Shown here: piece after piece, positions 21,380 through 31,308 of the stretch | Layout: each line of letters starts with the position of its first letter | How positions within the stretch are numbered: position 1 is the stretch's first letter | NCBI RefSeq assembly: GCF_032452875.1 | Contig: NC_083878.1 | Span: 54,628,878 to 54,692,877 of the forward strand | Reading direction: 5' to 3' | DNA: 64,000 nt | Source: Bos javanicus | Taxonomy: Eukaryota; Chordata; Mammalia; Artiodactyla; Bovidae | The notes under the pieces: model-generated | What the model was told of the DNA's origin: nothing | The model's input: the letters and a program-made list of their open reading frames with translations, nothing else | The model's database searches: none | Made by a program: the position numbers and the translations under genes

Positions 21380-22147
21380 TACAGCCACTATGGAGAACAG
21401 TGTGGAGATTCCTTAAAAAACTGGAAATAGAACTGCCTTATGATCCAGCAACCCCACTGCTGGGCATACACACTGAGGAAACCAGAAGGGAAAGAGACAC
21501 GTGTACCCCAATGTTCATCGCAGCACTGTTTATAATAGCCAAGACATGGAAGCAACCTAGATGTCCATCAGCAGATGAATGGATAAAGAAAGCTGTGGTA
21601 CATATACACAATGGAGTATTACTCAGCCATTAAAAAGAATACATTTGAATCAGTTCTAATGAGGTGGATGAAACTGGAGCCTATTATACAGAGTGAAGTA
21701 AGCCAGAAGGAAAAACATAAATACAGTATACTAACGCATATATATGAAATTTAGAAAGATGGTAACAATAACCCGGTGTATGAGACAGCAAAAGAGGCAC
21801 TGATGTATAGAACAGTCTTATGGACTCTGTGGGAGAGGGAGAGGGTGGGAAGGTTTGGGAGAATGGCAATGAAACATGTAAAATATCATGTAGGAAACGA
21901 GTTGCCAGTCCAGGTTCGATGCACGATGCTGGATGCTTGGGGCTGGTGCACTGGGACGGCCCAGAGGGATGGTATGGGGAGGGAGGAGGGAGGAGGGTTC
22001 GGGATGGGGAACACATGTATACCTGTGGCGGATTCATTTTGATATTTGGCAAAACTAATACAATTACGTAAAGTTTAAAAATAAAATAAAATTAGAAAAA
22101 AAAAAAAAGAACAAGTTATACTAAAATGTGAAAAAAAAAAAAAAAAG
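21380..22147 (+). mobile_element. L1-BT 3' end inserted in BovB, two A tracts
   Basis: Starts in the end of ORF2 ('tacagccactatggagaaca') and keeps a readable ORF2 C-terminal stretch at 21346-21633 ('GIHTEETRRERDTCTPMFIAA', then 'FIIAKTWKQPRCPSADEWIKK'). It ends with the L1-BT 3' UTR ('gggctggtgcactgggacgg') and 'ttaaaaataaaataaaatta'. After a first A tract (about 22098-22109) come about 25 unrelated bases (acaagttatactaaaatgtg) and a second A tract (22131-22146), after which BovB resumes. This could be a short 3' transduction. BovB sequence continues on both sides, which fixes the insert. Confidence 0.9.
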
Positions 22148-23760
22148 AAGCCTTCTTAAAAGAACAATGCAAAGATGTAGAGGTAAAAAACAGAATGGGA
22201 AAGACTAGACATTTCTTAGAAAAAACTAGAGATACCAAGTGAACATTTCATGCAAAGATGGGCATAATAAAGGACAGAAATGTTATGAACCTAAAAGAAG
22301 CAGAAGGGATTAAGAACATGTGGCAAAAATGCACAGAAGAACTGTATAAAAAGGTCTTAATGACCTGAGTAACCATGACTGCATGATCACTAACATCGAT
22401 CCAGACAACCAGGAGTATGAAGTCAACCTTAGGAAGTATTACTTCAAACAAAGTTAGTGGAGGTAATGGAATTCCAGCTGAATTATTTCAAATCCTAAAA
22501 GATGATACTGTTATAGTACTGCACTCAATATGTCAGCAAATTTGGAAAACTAGCAGTGGCCATGGGACTGGAAAAGGTCAGTTTTCATTCCAATCCCAAA
22601 GAAGGACAATGCCAAAGAATGTTCAAACTACTGCACAATTGCACTCATTTCACATGCTAGCAAGGTAATGCCCCAAATCCTCCAAGCTAGGCATCAACAG
22701 TACATAAACCAAGAACTTCCAGATGTGCAAGCTGAATTTAGAAAGGGCAGAGAAACAAGATATCAAACTGCCAACGTCCGTTTGATCATATAAAAAACAA
22801 AAGAATTCCAGAAAAACATCTACTTCTGCTTCATTGACTATGCTAAAGCCTTTGACTGTGTGGATCAAAACAAGCTGTGGAAAATTCTTCAAGAGATGGG
22901 AATACTAGATCATCTTACCTGCCTCCTGAGAAATCTGTATGCAGGGCAAGAAGCAACAGTTAGAACAGGATAGAGAACAATGGATTGGTTCCAAATTGGG
23001 AAAGGAATATGTCAAGGCTAAATACTGTCATGCTGCTTATTCAACTTATATGCAGGGTACATCATAAGAAATGCCAGGCTAGATGAAGCTCAAGCTGGAA
23101 TCAAGATTGCCGGGAGAAATATCAATAACCTCAGATATGCAGATGACACCACCTTTATGACAGAAAGCAAAGAGGAACTGAAGAGTCTCTTAAAGAAGGT
23201 GAAAGAGGAGAGTGAAAAGTTGGATTATAATTCAACATTCACAAAACGAAGATGGTGTCCGGTCCCATCACTCCATGGCAAATAGATGGGAAAACAATGG
23301 AAACAGAGACAGACTTTATTTTCCTGGGTTCTAAAATCACGGAGGATGGTGACTGCGACCACGAAATTAAAAGATGCTTGCTCCTTGGAAGAAAAGCTAT
23401 GACAAAATTAGACAGCATATTAAAAAGTGGAGACATTACTTTGCCAACAAAGGTCCATATAGTCAAGGCTATGATTTTTCCAGTAGTCATATACTCATGG
23501 GAGAGCTGAACCATAAAGAAGGCTGAGCACTGAAGAACTGATGCTTTGAACTATGGTATTGGAGAAGTCACTTGAGAGTTGCTTGGCCAGCAAGGAGATC
23601 AAACCAGTCAATCCTAAAGGGAATCAACCCCAAATATTCTTGGAAGGATTGATGCTGGAGTTTATGCTCAATTACTTTGGCCATTTCTGGCAAAGAGCTG
23701 ACTCATTTGAAAAGACCCTGATGATGGGAAAGATTGAAGGCAGGAAGAGAAGGGGATGAC
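22148..23760 (+). pseudogene. BovB reverse transcriptase remnant
   Basis: The linker is damaged. RT N-terminal sequence 'NKVSGGNGIPAELFQIL' lies at 22450-22500, then 'FHSQRR'-type shifted text. The motif A area is near 22830-22880 ('CFIDYAKAFDCVDQNKLWKIL' by frame). A stop in 'acaggatagagaac' (near 22970) precedes motif B. Motif B is degraded, with 'tgtcaaggctaaatactg' giving a stop. YADD is kept at 23136-23147. The C-terminal open stretch is at 23252-23509 ('LLLGRKAMTKLDSILKSGDITLPTKVH'-like; two conserved blocks). It is inactive. Confidence 0.85.
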
Positions 23761-23906
23761 AGAGGATGAGATAGTGGCATCACCAATTTAATGGACATGA
23801 GTTTGAGCACATTCCAGGAGATGGTGAAGGACAGGGAAGCCTGGTGTGCTGCAGGCTCTCAAAGAGTTGGACATCACTGAGCCACTGAACAACAACAAAT
23901 ATAAAT

Positions 23907-23971
23907 GGCAGCCTGGTGGCCTACACTCCAAAGGGTTGCAAAGAGTTGTACACTGTTCAGTGACTAAGCAA
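23907..23971 (+). mobile_element. Bov-A SINE fragment
   Basis: 'gcagcctggtggcctacact' then 'ggttgcaaagagttgtacac' is the last 60 bp of a Bov-A unit, directly next to the BovB 3' end. Confidence 0.6.
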
Positions 23972-24975
23972 ACAAGTGAACAATATGGAATATTGGGAAA
24001 AATAGGCATCGCCTGGCAAAAGAACTGGTTATGTGATTTTCAAATAAAGTGGGAAGAGCCTCATCAGCCTGGGGGGAAAGCATGGCTGGTGCTACCATCT
24101 GGTAACATTCTATAAAATTTGGGAACTCAGAATATTCAAAGTCAGCTAGGTCATCTCAAGTTCCCACATTAGAATGTCGTAGGTTTAACTTTCTCCCTTT
24201 TAATATCTATATTTCCCTCAAAACCTGACAAAGATCTGAATTCTGTCATTTTTTTTTTTATCATTTTCACCAACAGTCTCTGCACTTGACTCTAAATTGT
24301 ATATACCCAATGTTTAAAATAAATATAAAACACTTTTCAGGATGGTTGTAGAAACCTCTGGTTCATTGACCAGGATTTGATAACTTGCCTCTGTCATTGT
24401 CTTGCCTTATGCTTTCCAGTTCAGTTGGAAGCAACAGTCCATACCACTGTCATTAATTCTTCATACCCTTCAACAATTCCATTTAAAAGCATGTTCTCTG
24501 TCCTCAATACATATTTCTTTCCCAGGAATGAAAGGGCATAGTTTAATAACTTGTTTGTAGTAAGTGTTACAGACTACCAGACTTCCAATCTCTATTGCCA
24601 ACTAGACTACTCTTCCCTTCAACCCAACCAGGTGAGATAAACAAGCCCAACTCCCATTGCTTCACATGAAACCATTCTGATATCAGTTATTGTATCTTTC
24701 ATGGTTCTTAGCAGAAACTGGCATAATCTTCTGCAGCTCTATTAGGCAGAAAGGGGTTTATTACAATTATCTTACAGATTTTCTAGTATTCCAGAAGCTA
24801 GATAATTAGGGGCAGAGATTTTAAAAAGGCTTTTAGCAAAAGAAGATTGTTGTTCTTTGATGATAGCCATGTCACCTAATTGCCTCCAAAGAGTCAGTCT
24901 CCATGCTTGGGCTCCCCCTTCATATTTCTATTAACAACTTCCTCTTTCAAAGTTTTACATAATGCATTTGCTTAG
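23972..24975. other. No gene identified; possible ancient repeat near 24690-24960
   Basis: 'cagaaaggggtttattacaa' (24749-24768) and 'catgcttgggctccccctt' (24903-24921) look like an old mammalian LTR-type repeat, but I cannot name it. The rest is unassigned. Confidence 0.35.
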
Positions 24976-25184
24976 TATAGTGTTAGTTGCTCAGTTTTGT
25001 CTGACTTCTTGCAAACCTGTGTACTGCAACCTGCCAGGCTCCCTTGTCCATTCATTTCTCCAGGCAAGAATACTGGAGTGGGTAGCCATTCCCTTCTCCA
25101 AGGGATCTTCCCTACCCAGAAATCAAACCTGGGTCTTCCACATTGCAGGCAGATTCTTTACCATTTGAGCCACTAGGGAAGCCC
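24976..25184 (-). mobile_element. Bov-tA SINE
   Basis: Minus strand. The body is 'ttagttgctcagttttgtct' and the head ends 'tgagccactagggaagcccc'. Only a 6-bp agtata repeat flanks it. Confidence 0.88.
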
Positions 25185-25315
25185 CAGTATATTTGTTTAG
25201 TGGACTTTAAGTCACACACAAAAGCTATTCTGAATTTTTTTAGCTTTCTAACCTCCAAAGGGTAAGAAGAAACACTAAAGAGGATTTAGAGTTGGCACTG
25301 AGTTAGCCAATCGGC

Positions 25316-25552
25316 ATGGGCTTGCCAGGTAGCGCTAGTGGTAATGTACTTGCCTGCCAATGCTGAACACGTAAGACATGAGGGTTTGGTCCTGGGTTGG
25401 GACAATCCCCTGGAGAAGAAAATGGCTTTCCACTCATCTACTCCAGTACTCTTGCCTGGAGAATCCCATGGACGGAGGAGCCTGGTGGGCTACAGCCCAT
25501 AGGGTCGCAAAAAGACGGACACAACTGAAGCAGCTTAACATACACACACACA
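25316..25552 (+). mobile_element. Bov-tA SINE
   Basis: Plus strand. The head is diverged ('ccaggtagcgctagtggtaa', 'ctgccaatgctgaacacgta') and the body well preserved ('gcctggagaatcccatggac', 'gggtcgcaaaaagacggaca'). The tail is (CA)-rich. Confidence 0.88.
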
Positions 25553-25699
25553 AGCTAGTCAGCACAATGTAGGTAAAGGACTTATCAAGCAGAAATCTGC
25601 CAGTCAATCAGACTATTTATTTATTTTTAGCATTAATAAATAGTATTGAAATGAATTAAACTCCTTTGAGAAGTCCTCCCACTACCATATTTGGTTAAA

Positions 25700-25850
25700 T
25701 TTAATTTATCCTTCTTTTGTGTTATTTTATTATTCTCCAGTTCTTCTATATGCATAAGTCTGGTATTTTCCTTCCCATTAATGCAAACTCTTTAAAGACT
25801 GTGTGATGCACTTCTTTTCTGCCCCGTGGCAATCTCCAGGGCACTTTCAG
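25700..25850 (+). mobile_element. L2-like 3' end fragment
   Basis: 'taatgcaaactctttaaaga' (25780-25799) then 'ttcttttctgccccgtggca' resembles the L2 3' end phrase (…gtaagctccttgagggcaggga…). Weak, diverged match. Confidence 0.35.
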
Positions 25851-25861
25851 TAACATGATAG

Positions 25862-26009
25862 GAAGAGCATAGTTATGATCTCAGACATCTAAGTTGAATC
25901 CTGACTTACTCATGTTAGGAAACGTGTCATCTTGAGTAAGTGCTCACTTCTCTGGTTTTAGATTTTGTTCCCTTACAAAGTGCCAACTTTTAAGTAAGAT
26001 AATATTTTT
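25862..26009 (+). mobile_element. MIR SINE, diverged
   Basis: 'tctaagttgaatcctgactt' (25889-25908) and 'tcatcttgagtaagtgctca' (25927-25946) follow MIR B-box/core order. Confidence 0.45.
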
Positions 26010-26019
26010 AAAACAATTA

Positions 26020-26185
26020 TGGGGCTGGTGCACTGGGACGACCCAGAGGGGTGGTACGGGGAGGGAGGAGGGAGGAGGATTCAGGATGGGGAACATGTGT
26101 ATATCTGTGGCAGATTCATGTTGATATATGGCAAAACCAATACAATATTGTAAAGTTAAAAAATAAAATAAAATTTAAAAAATAA
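26020..26185 (+). mobile_element. L1-BT 3' tail, 166 bp, 10-bp TSD
   Basis: 'ggggctggtgcactgggacg' through 'gtaaagttaaaaaataaaat' is the L1-BT 3' UTR end. Flanked by aaaacaatta at 26010-26019 and 26186-26195. Extreme 5' truncation. Confidence 0.93.
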
Positions 26186-26195
26186 AAAACAATTA

Positions 26196-26925
26196 GTATA
26201 GTCATAAAAATTGCAAAGTATTGTGTTAGCAGTCCAGAGAATGAACTGCTAAAGAAAAAAAATTGTTAGTTTTAGTTTTAAAATTTCTTTTCCCTTCCTC
26301 CTATGCTAGAGAAATGTCATATTTTTCATAATATAAAATATAATATTACTTGGAACTATTGAGAGGTGCCACCCCTAACTCATAGGTTTTGTTTGAGTAA
26401 ACCCTAAACTGTCTAATTGTTCATGGAGAGGAATGTAACATACCCTTTGATTTGTGAATAAAATATATCATCCTTCTGGGAGAGGTGGTCACAGAAGGAA
26501 AAACAGATGATAGTTTTCCAGGTGTGAAAGGAACAGACACAACATGAATCCTGATGCAGTACTTTGAGGCTGGGAATAGGTAAATTCACACTGAGGAAAA
26601 CCATTTATTTTGCAACTGTTATTTAACATCTTCCTAACTCAAGCTTATGGTTATTTCCCTAGTATTATAGTTATTTGAAACATTTCAGAAACATCAGCAA
26701 AATAAAAACACCATGGACTTTCAAGGCCAACTGTATGTCACCTCATGTTGTGCTCAGCATCTAACACTTTGGGATAATCAACGAGGTTGGGGTGGTTTAA
26801 CAAAAACTCTCTTGGCAATTTTCAGAGTCCTGTAGCACGCTGTTGAAGAAACCAATAGAAATCATAAAACCTTAATGTACTTTGTATACAAAATTAGGAC
26901 GTGGCCTCCTTCTCAGCCTCAATGG
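26196..26925. other. No gene or repeat recognised
   Basis: Unique-looking, AT-rich at the left. Confidence 0.45.
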
Positions 26926-26936
26926 ATTGTCCCGTG

Positions 26937-27161
26937 TAGGCATGCATGCTAAGTCACTTCAGTCGGGTCTGACTCTTTGAGACCTTATGGACTATATCTC
27001 GCCAGCCACCTCTGTCCATGGGATTCTCCAGGCAAGAATACTGGAGTGGGTTGCCATTCCCTCCTCCAGGGGATTTTCCTGACCCAGGGAGCCAACCCTC
27101 ATCTCCTGTGGCTCCTGTACTGAAGGTAGATTCTTTACTGCTGAGCCACTGGGGAAGTCCT
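26937..27161 (-). mobile_element. Bov-tA SINE with 11-bp TSD
   Basis: Minus strand. 'cttcagtcgggtctgactct' leads to the head 'ctgagccactggggaagtcc'. The flank repeat attgtcc(c/a)gtg lies at 26926-26936 and 27162-27172 (10 of 11). Confidence 0.9.
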
Positions 27162-27172
27162 ATTGTCCAGTG

Positions 27173-27723
27173 GATTTGCATAAATTGGTAAGTCATTTGT
27201 AAATGTCTATTTATTCAGTGATCTCTCTCCCCCTGCTTGAACTTACAGAGCTTATCGTTTGCAGTGTTCATTAAGTGTAAAGCATTCTAAGTACCTTGAG
27301 ACACTATGTTATAAAACCTTCACTCTTCTCTCTTAATATAATAAATTCTGTGAGGAAGGCCAGCACCTGAATCAGAAGACCAAATTTGGGGAAAACAAAA
27401 TATAACACATTATCCACTGCAGTAGTCCACCACAATGGGGATGTTAAAAAGCAGTGCCAAAGTCTGTAGTAGTCAAGCTAGAAATGTGATTGTTGTCCCC
27501 TGCCATGCCCACTGATTCCCTTTTCTTGTTCTTACCTCTTGTGTGACTCACCTTCTGATGAGAAAGAACTCCACCCCTGTTTCTTCCTGGGTTCATTACA
27601 CGGCAGTTTTCTTCATTGCTCTTTCATGAGTTCATACTGATTCTAAACCAAGACTGTACCATGATTTTATCATGTACATTCTCTTGATACTGTTATTAGA
27701 ACAAATACAACAATACTGTTATC
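27173..27723. other. No gene or repeat recognised
   Basis: No gene, RNA or repeat signature seen. Confidence 0.45.
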
Positions 27724-27732
27724 AAGAATCAT

Positions 27733-27879
27733 GATTGGGAACACATGTACATCCGTGGTGGATTCATGGTGATGTATGGCAAAACCAGTACAATATTGTA
27801 AAGTAATTAGCCTCTAATTAAAATAAATAAATTTAAATTTAAAAAAATAAATAAATAAAACTGTTTATAAATGAAAAAA
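27733..27879 (+). mobile_element. Short L1 3' tail with 9-bp TSD
   Basis: 'gggaacacatgtacatccgt' to 'attgtaaagtaattagcctc' is an L1 3' end, then A-rich sequence with an internal non-A insert (ctgtttataaatg) before the last A run. The 9-mer aagaatcat at 27724-27732 and 27880-27888 flanks it. Confidence 0.85.
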
Positions 27880-27965
27880 AAGAATCATTCTCTGGTTTCC
27901 AAATTCAAAGCAAATTTGGATTCTCCTTTTCTATATCCAGTGTGATAATTAAGGGAAGTTAGAAA

Positions 27966-29526
27966 AGATAATCACGATGGTGTGATCACTCACCTACAGC
28001 CAGACATCCTGGAATGTGAAGTCAAGTGGGCCTTAGAAAGCATCACTACAAACAAAGCTAGTGGAGGTGTTGGAATTCCAGTTGAGCTATTTTAAAGCCT
28101 AAAAGATGATGCTGTGAAAGTGCTACAGCCAATAAGCCAGCAAATTTGGAAAACTCAGCAGTGGCCACAAGACTGGAAAAAGTCAGTTTTCATTCCAATC
28201 CCAAAGAAAGGCAATGCCAGAGAATGCTCAAACTACCACACAATTGCACTCATCTCACACCTAGTAAAGTAATGCTCAAAATTCTCCAAGCCAGGCTTCA
28301 GCAATACATGAACCGTGAACTTCCAGATGTTCAAGCTGGTTTTAGAAAAGGCAGAGGACAGAGATCAAATTGCCAACATCCGCTGGATCATGGAAAAAGC
28401 AAGAGAGTTCCAGAAAAACATCTATTTCTGTTTTATTGACTATGCCAAAGCCTTTGACTGTGTGGATCACAATAAACTGTGGAAAATTCTGAAAGAGATG
28501 GGAATACCAGACCACCTGATCTGCCTCTTGAGAAATCTGTGTGCAGGTCAGGAAGCAACAGTTAGAACTGGACATGGAACAGCAGACTGGTTCTAAATAG
28601 GAAAAGGAGTACGTCAAGGCTGTATATTGTCACCCTGCTTATTTAACGTCTATGCAGAGTACATCATGAGAAACGCTGGGTGGGAAGAAGCACAGGCTGG
28701 AATCAAGATTGCAGAGAGAAATATCAATAACCTCAGATATGCAGATGACATCACCCTTATGGCAGAAAGTGAAGAGAAACTAAAAAGCCTCTTGATGAAA
28801 GTGAAAGAGGAGAGTGAAAAGGTTGGCTTAAAGCTCAACATTCAGAAAACGAAGATCATGGCATCTGGCCCCATCACTTCATGGGAAATAGATGGGGAAA
28901 CAGTGGAAACAGTGTCAGACTTTATTTTGGGGGGCTCCAAAATCACTGCAGATGGTGATTGCAGCCATGAAATTAAAAGACTCTTACTCCTTGGAAGGAA
29001 AGTTATGATCAACCTAGATAGCATATTCAAAAGCAGAGACATTACTTTGCCAACAAAGGTCCATCTAGTCAAGGCTATGGTTTTTCCAGTGGTCATGTAT
29101 GGATGTGAAAGTTGGACTGTGAAGAAAGCTGAGTGCCAAAGAATTGATGCTTTTGAACTGTGGTGTTGGAGAAGACTCTTGAGAGTCCCTTGGACTGCAA
29201 GGAGATCCAACCAGTCCATTCTAAAGGAGATTAGTCCTGGGTATTTTTTGAAGGAATGATGCTAAAGCTGAAACTCCAATACTTTGGCCACCTCATGCGA
29301 AGAGTTGACTCATTGGAAAAGATTCTGATGCTGGAAGCGATTGGGGGCAGGAGAAGAAGGGGACAACAGAGGATGAGATGGCTGGATGGCATCTCCGACT
29401 CAATGGACATGAGTTTGGGTAAACTCCGGGAGTTGGTGATGGACAGGGAGGGCCTGGAGTGTTGGGATTCATGGGGTCGCAAAGAGTCGGACAGGACTGA
29501 GTGATTGAACTGAACTGAACTGAGAA
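27966..29526 (+). mobile_element. BovB LINE, 5'-truncated, least damaged RT copy
   Basis: Starts in the linker ('agataatcacgatggtgtga') and runs through the whole RT and C-terminal region to the tail 'gattgaactgaactgaactgag'. A 7-bp candidate TSD is ttagaaa (27959-27965 and 29527-29533). Confidence 0.95.
28010..29504 (+). pseudogene. BovB reverse transcriptase, few lesions
   Basis: Encodes the RTE-type RT and C-terminal region without endonuclease. Readable in order are 'NKASGGVGIPVELF' (28055-28092), 'LQARLQQYMNRELPDVQAG' (28281-28337), motif A 'FIDYAKAFDCVDHNKLWKIL' (28432-28491), motif B 'GCILSPC' partly at 28619-28640, YADD at 28738-28749, 'VFPVVMYGCESWTVKKAE' (about 29081-29133) and 'LWCWRRLLRVPWTARRSNQS' (29158-29217). 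Lesions compared with sister copies are stop TAA at 28093 (CAA in sisters), about 1 bp lost near 28259, 2 bp lost near 28360, stop TAA at 28594-28596 (CAA in sisters) and 1 bp lost near 29240. The longest uninterrupted piece is 210 residues at 28627-29259. The stops look like C-to-T decay. Confidence 0.92.
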
Positions 29527-29533
29527 TTAGAAA

Positions 29534-30425
29534 TGAGAGCTAACCAAAATGTGGGATTAGTGAAAGGATCATTACACACACACCCATGCTGCTTCTATTT
29601 TAATGAACCTACCTTCTTAAAGGAGAGGAAGAATTCTTGTTTCAATAAATAAAAATCTTCATGTTTCTCTATTCTAAATATTTCCTTTCCATTCCCGCCC
29701 CTACACAATTTACAACCTTTTTTCTTTGTTTTCCTTCATAAGCTGAACATCTTGAATGATAGCCTGTTTGCTCTCTCCCCTCTCTATGTCCCATTGATTT
29801 CTAAAACCTGTATTTCATCCTGATGATTCTCAATAAGAAACAGATACACTCTCAAGTTAGGATTACTTAAGAAAGTATTTTAAAAAAGGAATACTTGCGA
29901 GGTATGCAATACCTCAGGGTTAGTATTATAGGAGTTACAAGGAATCAACACTAGGTACAAGGGAGGCACAATTAATGAGACCAAGAAAGAGAGTCATGTT
30001 GAGAGGTCAACTTGAAAAGGATGGTGGGTGTGGACTATTACATCCAACATGGCTTCACAGTGGGGGAGCAGAGAAACAATTACAGTGACCTCTCTCTTCC
30101 TCCTTCCAATCTTTTGTCGGTGTTCCCCACTGGACAAAGCCAGTAGAAGTCAGATAGCAAGAAAGCACATGGGTGACATGTATAGGTCAGTTTTTTGAGG
30201 CAAAAGGTGGGTAAAGAAGGGTGGTGACATGTGGGGACAAGCGTAGGAAGATGCCAGACATATTTATCTTAATATTACATTGGAACTATACCCACAAAAA
30301 GTCAACCGTATTCTGATTTTTAAACCCACTGGCCTACTTTCATTTGCATACCAAATATTTGCCTCTTTTGATCTGGAACTCATGAAATGGCACACTCTTG
30401 ACTTTTCTCTAAGCCTTAGCTTGGG
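29534..30425. other. No gene identified; possible ancient LTR-type repeat
   Basis: About 29850-30250 ('ggagttacaaggaatcaaca', 'cactggacaaagccagtaga', 'aaggtgggtaaagaagggtg') has the look of an old mammalian LTR-like repeat. I cannot name it. No coding evidence. Confidence 0.35.
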
Positions 30426-30556
30426 GATTTTCCTGGAGGTACTGTGGTTAGGATTCAGAGCTTTCACTGCCAGGGCTGGGTTTCAAACCCTGGCTGGGGA
30501 AATAAGATCCCACAAGCTGAGAGGCACAGTCAAAAAAATAAAAATTAAAAAATAAA
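30426..30556 (+). mobile_element. tRNA-Glu-like SINE
   Basis: 'actgtggttaggattcagag' (30440-30459), 'tttcactgccagggctgggt' and 'ttcaaaccctggctggggaa' (30482-30501) match tRNA-Glu across the anticodon and T-arm regions. Then come 'ataagatcccacaagctgag' and an A-rich tail. The tail and divergence show a SINE, not a functional tRNA. Confidence 0.85.
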
Positions 30557-30589
30557 GAAGAAAAAAATCTCATCTTATTTAAAATTTTT

Positions 30590-31308
30590 CCATCCACAAA
30601 CCTACAGGCCCTTTTCTTTATACTCCCATCCATGTTCCATATGTCCTTTAACACCTTGTTTCCATTTCCATGACAGACCACAGATATGCCTCTTGAATAT
30701 AATCTGTCTGTGATACCAACACACCAGGCTTTTCCTACTAAGAAACAGCCCTTACTATGACATTTCCCCCTGAAATGATTTGAGAGCTCTATTTTGCCCA
30801 TAGGATAAACTCCAGATATCTTTCTTAGTCTAGCTGCTACTGAGTTTTCTAGCCTCAACTTTTGCACTCTTCCCTGAAAACTCATGGTCAGCCAGACTAT
30901 TTCACCCAGACTATTCTCTAAGTAAGTTCATGCCATTAAGATTTGAAAATTCAAAAAATCTGCCCTTTCTGTCCAATCAAGTTTCCCTTACTTTATGCGT
31001 AGTGCACTATTTTATCCTTCTAGACCTAGGTCAAATATGTCATGATCTATTAGTTCCACTTTGCTTCTTCCAAGGAAGAACTGATCATTCCTTCTTCTGT
31101 GCTCCAGAACTTCCATAATTTCAAATTTCTCCAGGAGAACTTTTCTTTAATTTCTACTTTGGCATTGAATAGATAAGCTGCCATCATTTCTCCCTATTAA
31201 ACAGTGCTTCAGATGGGAATACTGTTTCACTTGTCTTAATATCCCTGAAATTTATCAGAGGGTCTGGCAAATAGGAAGTGTCCCAAAATACTTGCTAAAT
31301 GAATGAGA
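30590..31308 (+). mobile_element. L2 LINE 3' region
   Basis: 'ggataaactccagatatctt' (30803-30822), 'tctagcctcaacttttgcac' (30849-30868), 'gacctaggtcaaatatgtca' (31023-31042) and the end 'cccaaaatacttgctaaatgaatgag' (31283-31308) follow L2 order. It is diverged and non-coding. Confidence 0.6.

Larger units (their letters stand above)
21147..23898 (+). mobile_element. BovB LINE interrupted by an L1-BT 3' end
   Basis: Plus-strand BovB from the post-endonuclease linker ('gaactatggatggaggttc' at 21189) to the 3' tail 'gagccactgaacaacaacaa'. At about 21379 it stops after 'atggagagataa' and resumes at about 22148 with 'gaagccttctt', which is the next part of BovB. The insert is the L1-BT tail described separately. 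A candidate 8-bp TSD (atataaat at 21149-21156 and 23899-23906) is AT-rich and may be chance, because BovB homology seems to include the left copy. Confidence 0.92.

Noticed and set aside
21149..23906. atataaat as definite TSD of the BovB at 21147-23898
   Set aside because: Only 8 bp, AT-rich, and the left copy appears to be part of BovB homology ('gatatagatttaaggg' in the copy at 62200). Kept as a candidate only.
30426..30556. Functional tRNA-Glu gene
   Set aside because: The tRNA-like part is diverged and followed by the SINE body and an A-rich tail. The cloverleaf pairing is not maintained.
30448..30885. 145-residue minus-strand open stretch
   Set aside because: Spans a tRNA-Glu SINE and an L2 fragment. 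No conserved protein pattern, and the composition follows the repeats.
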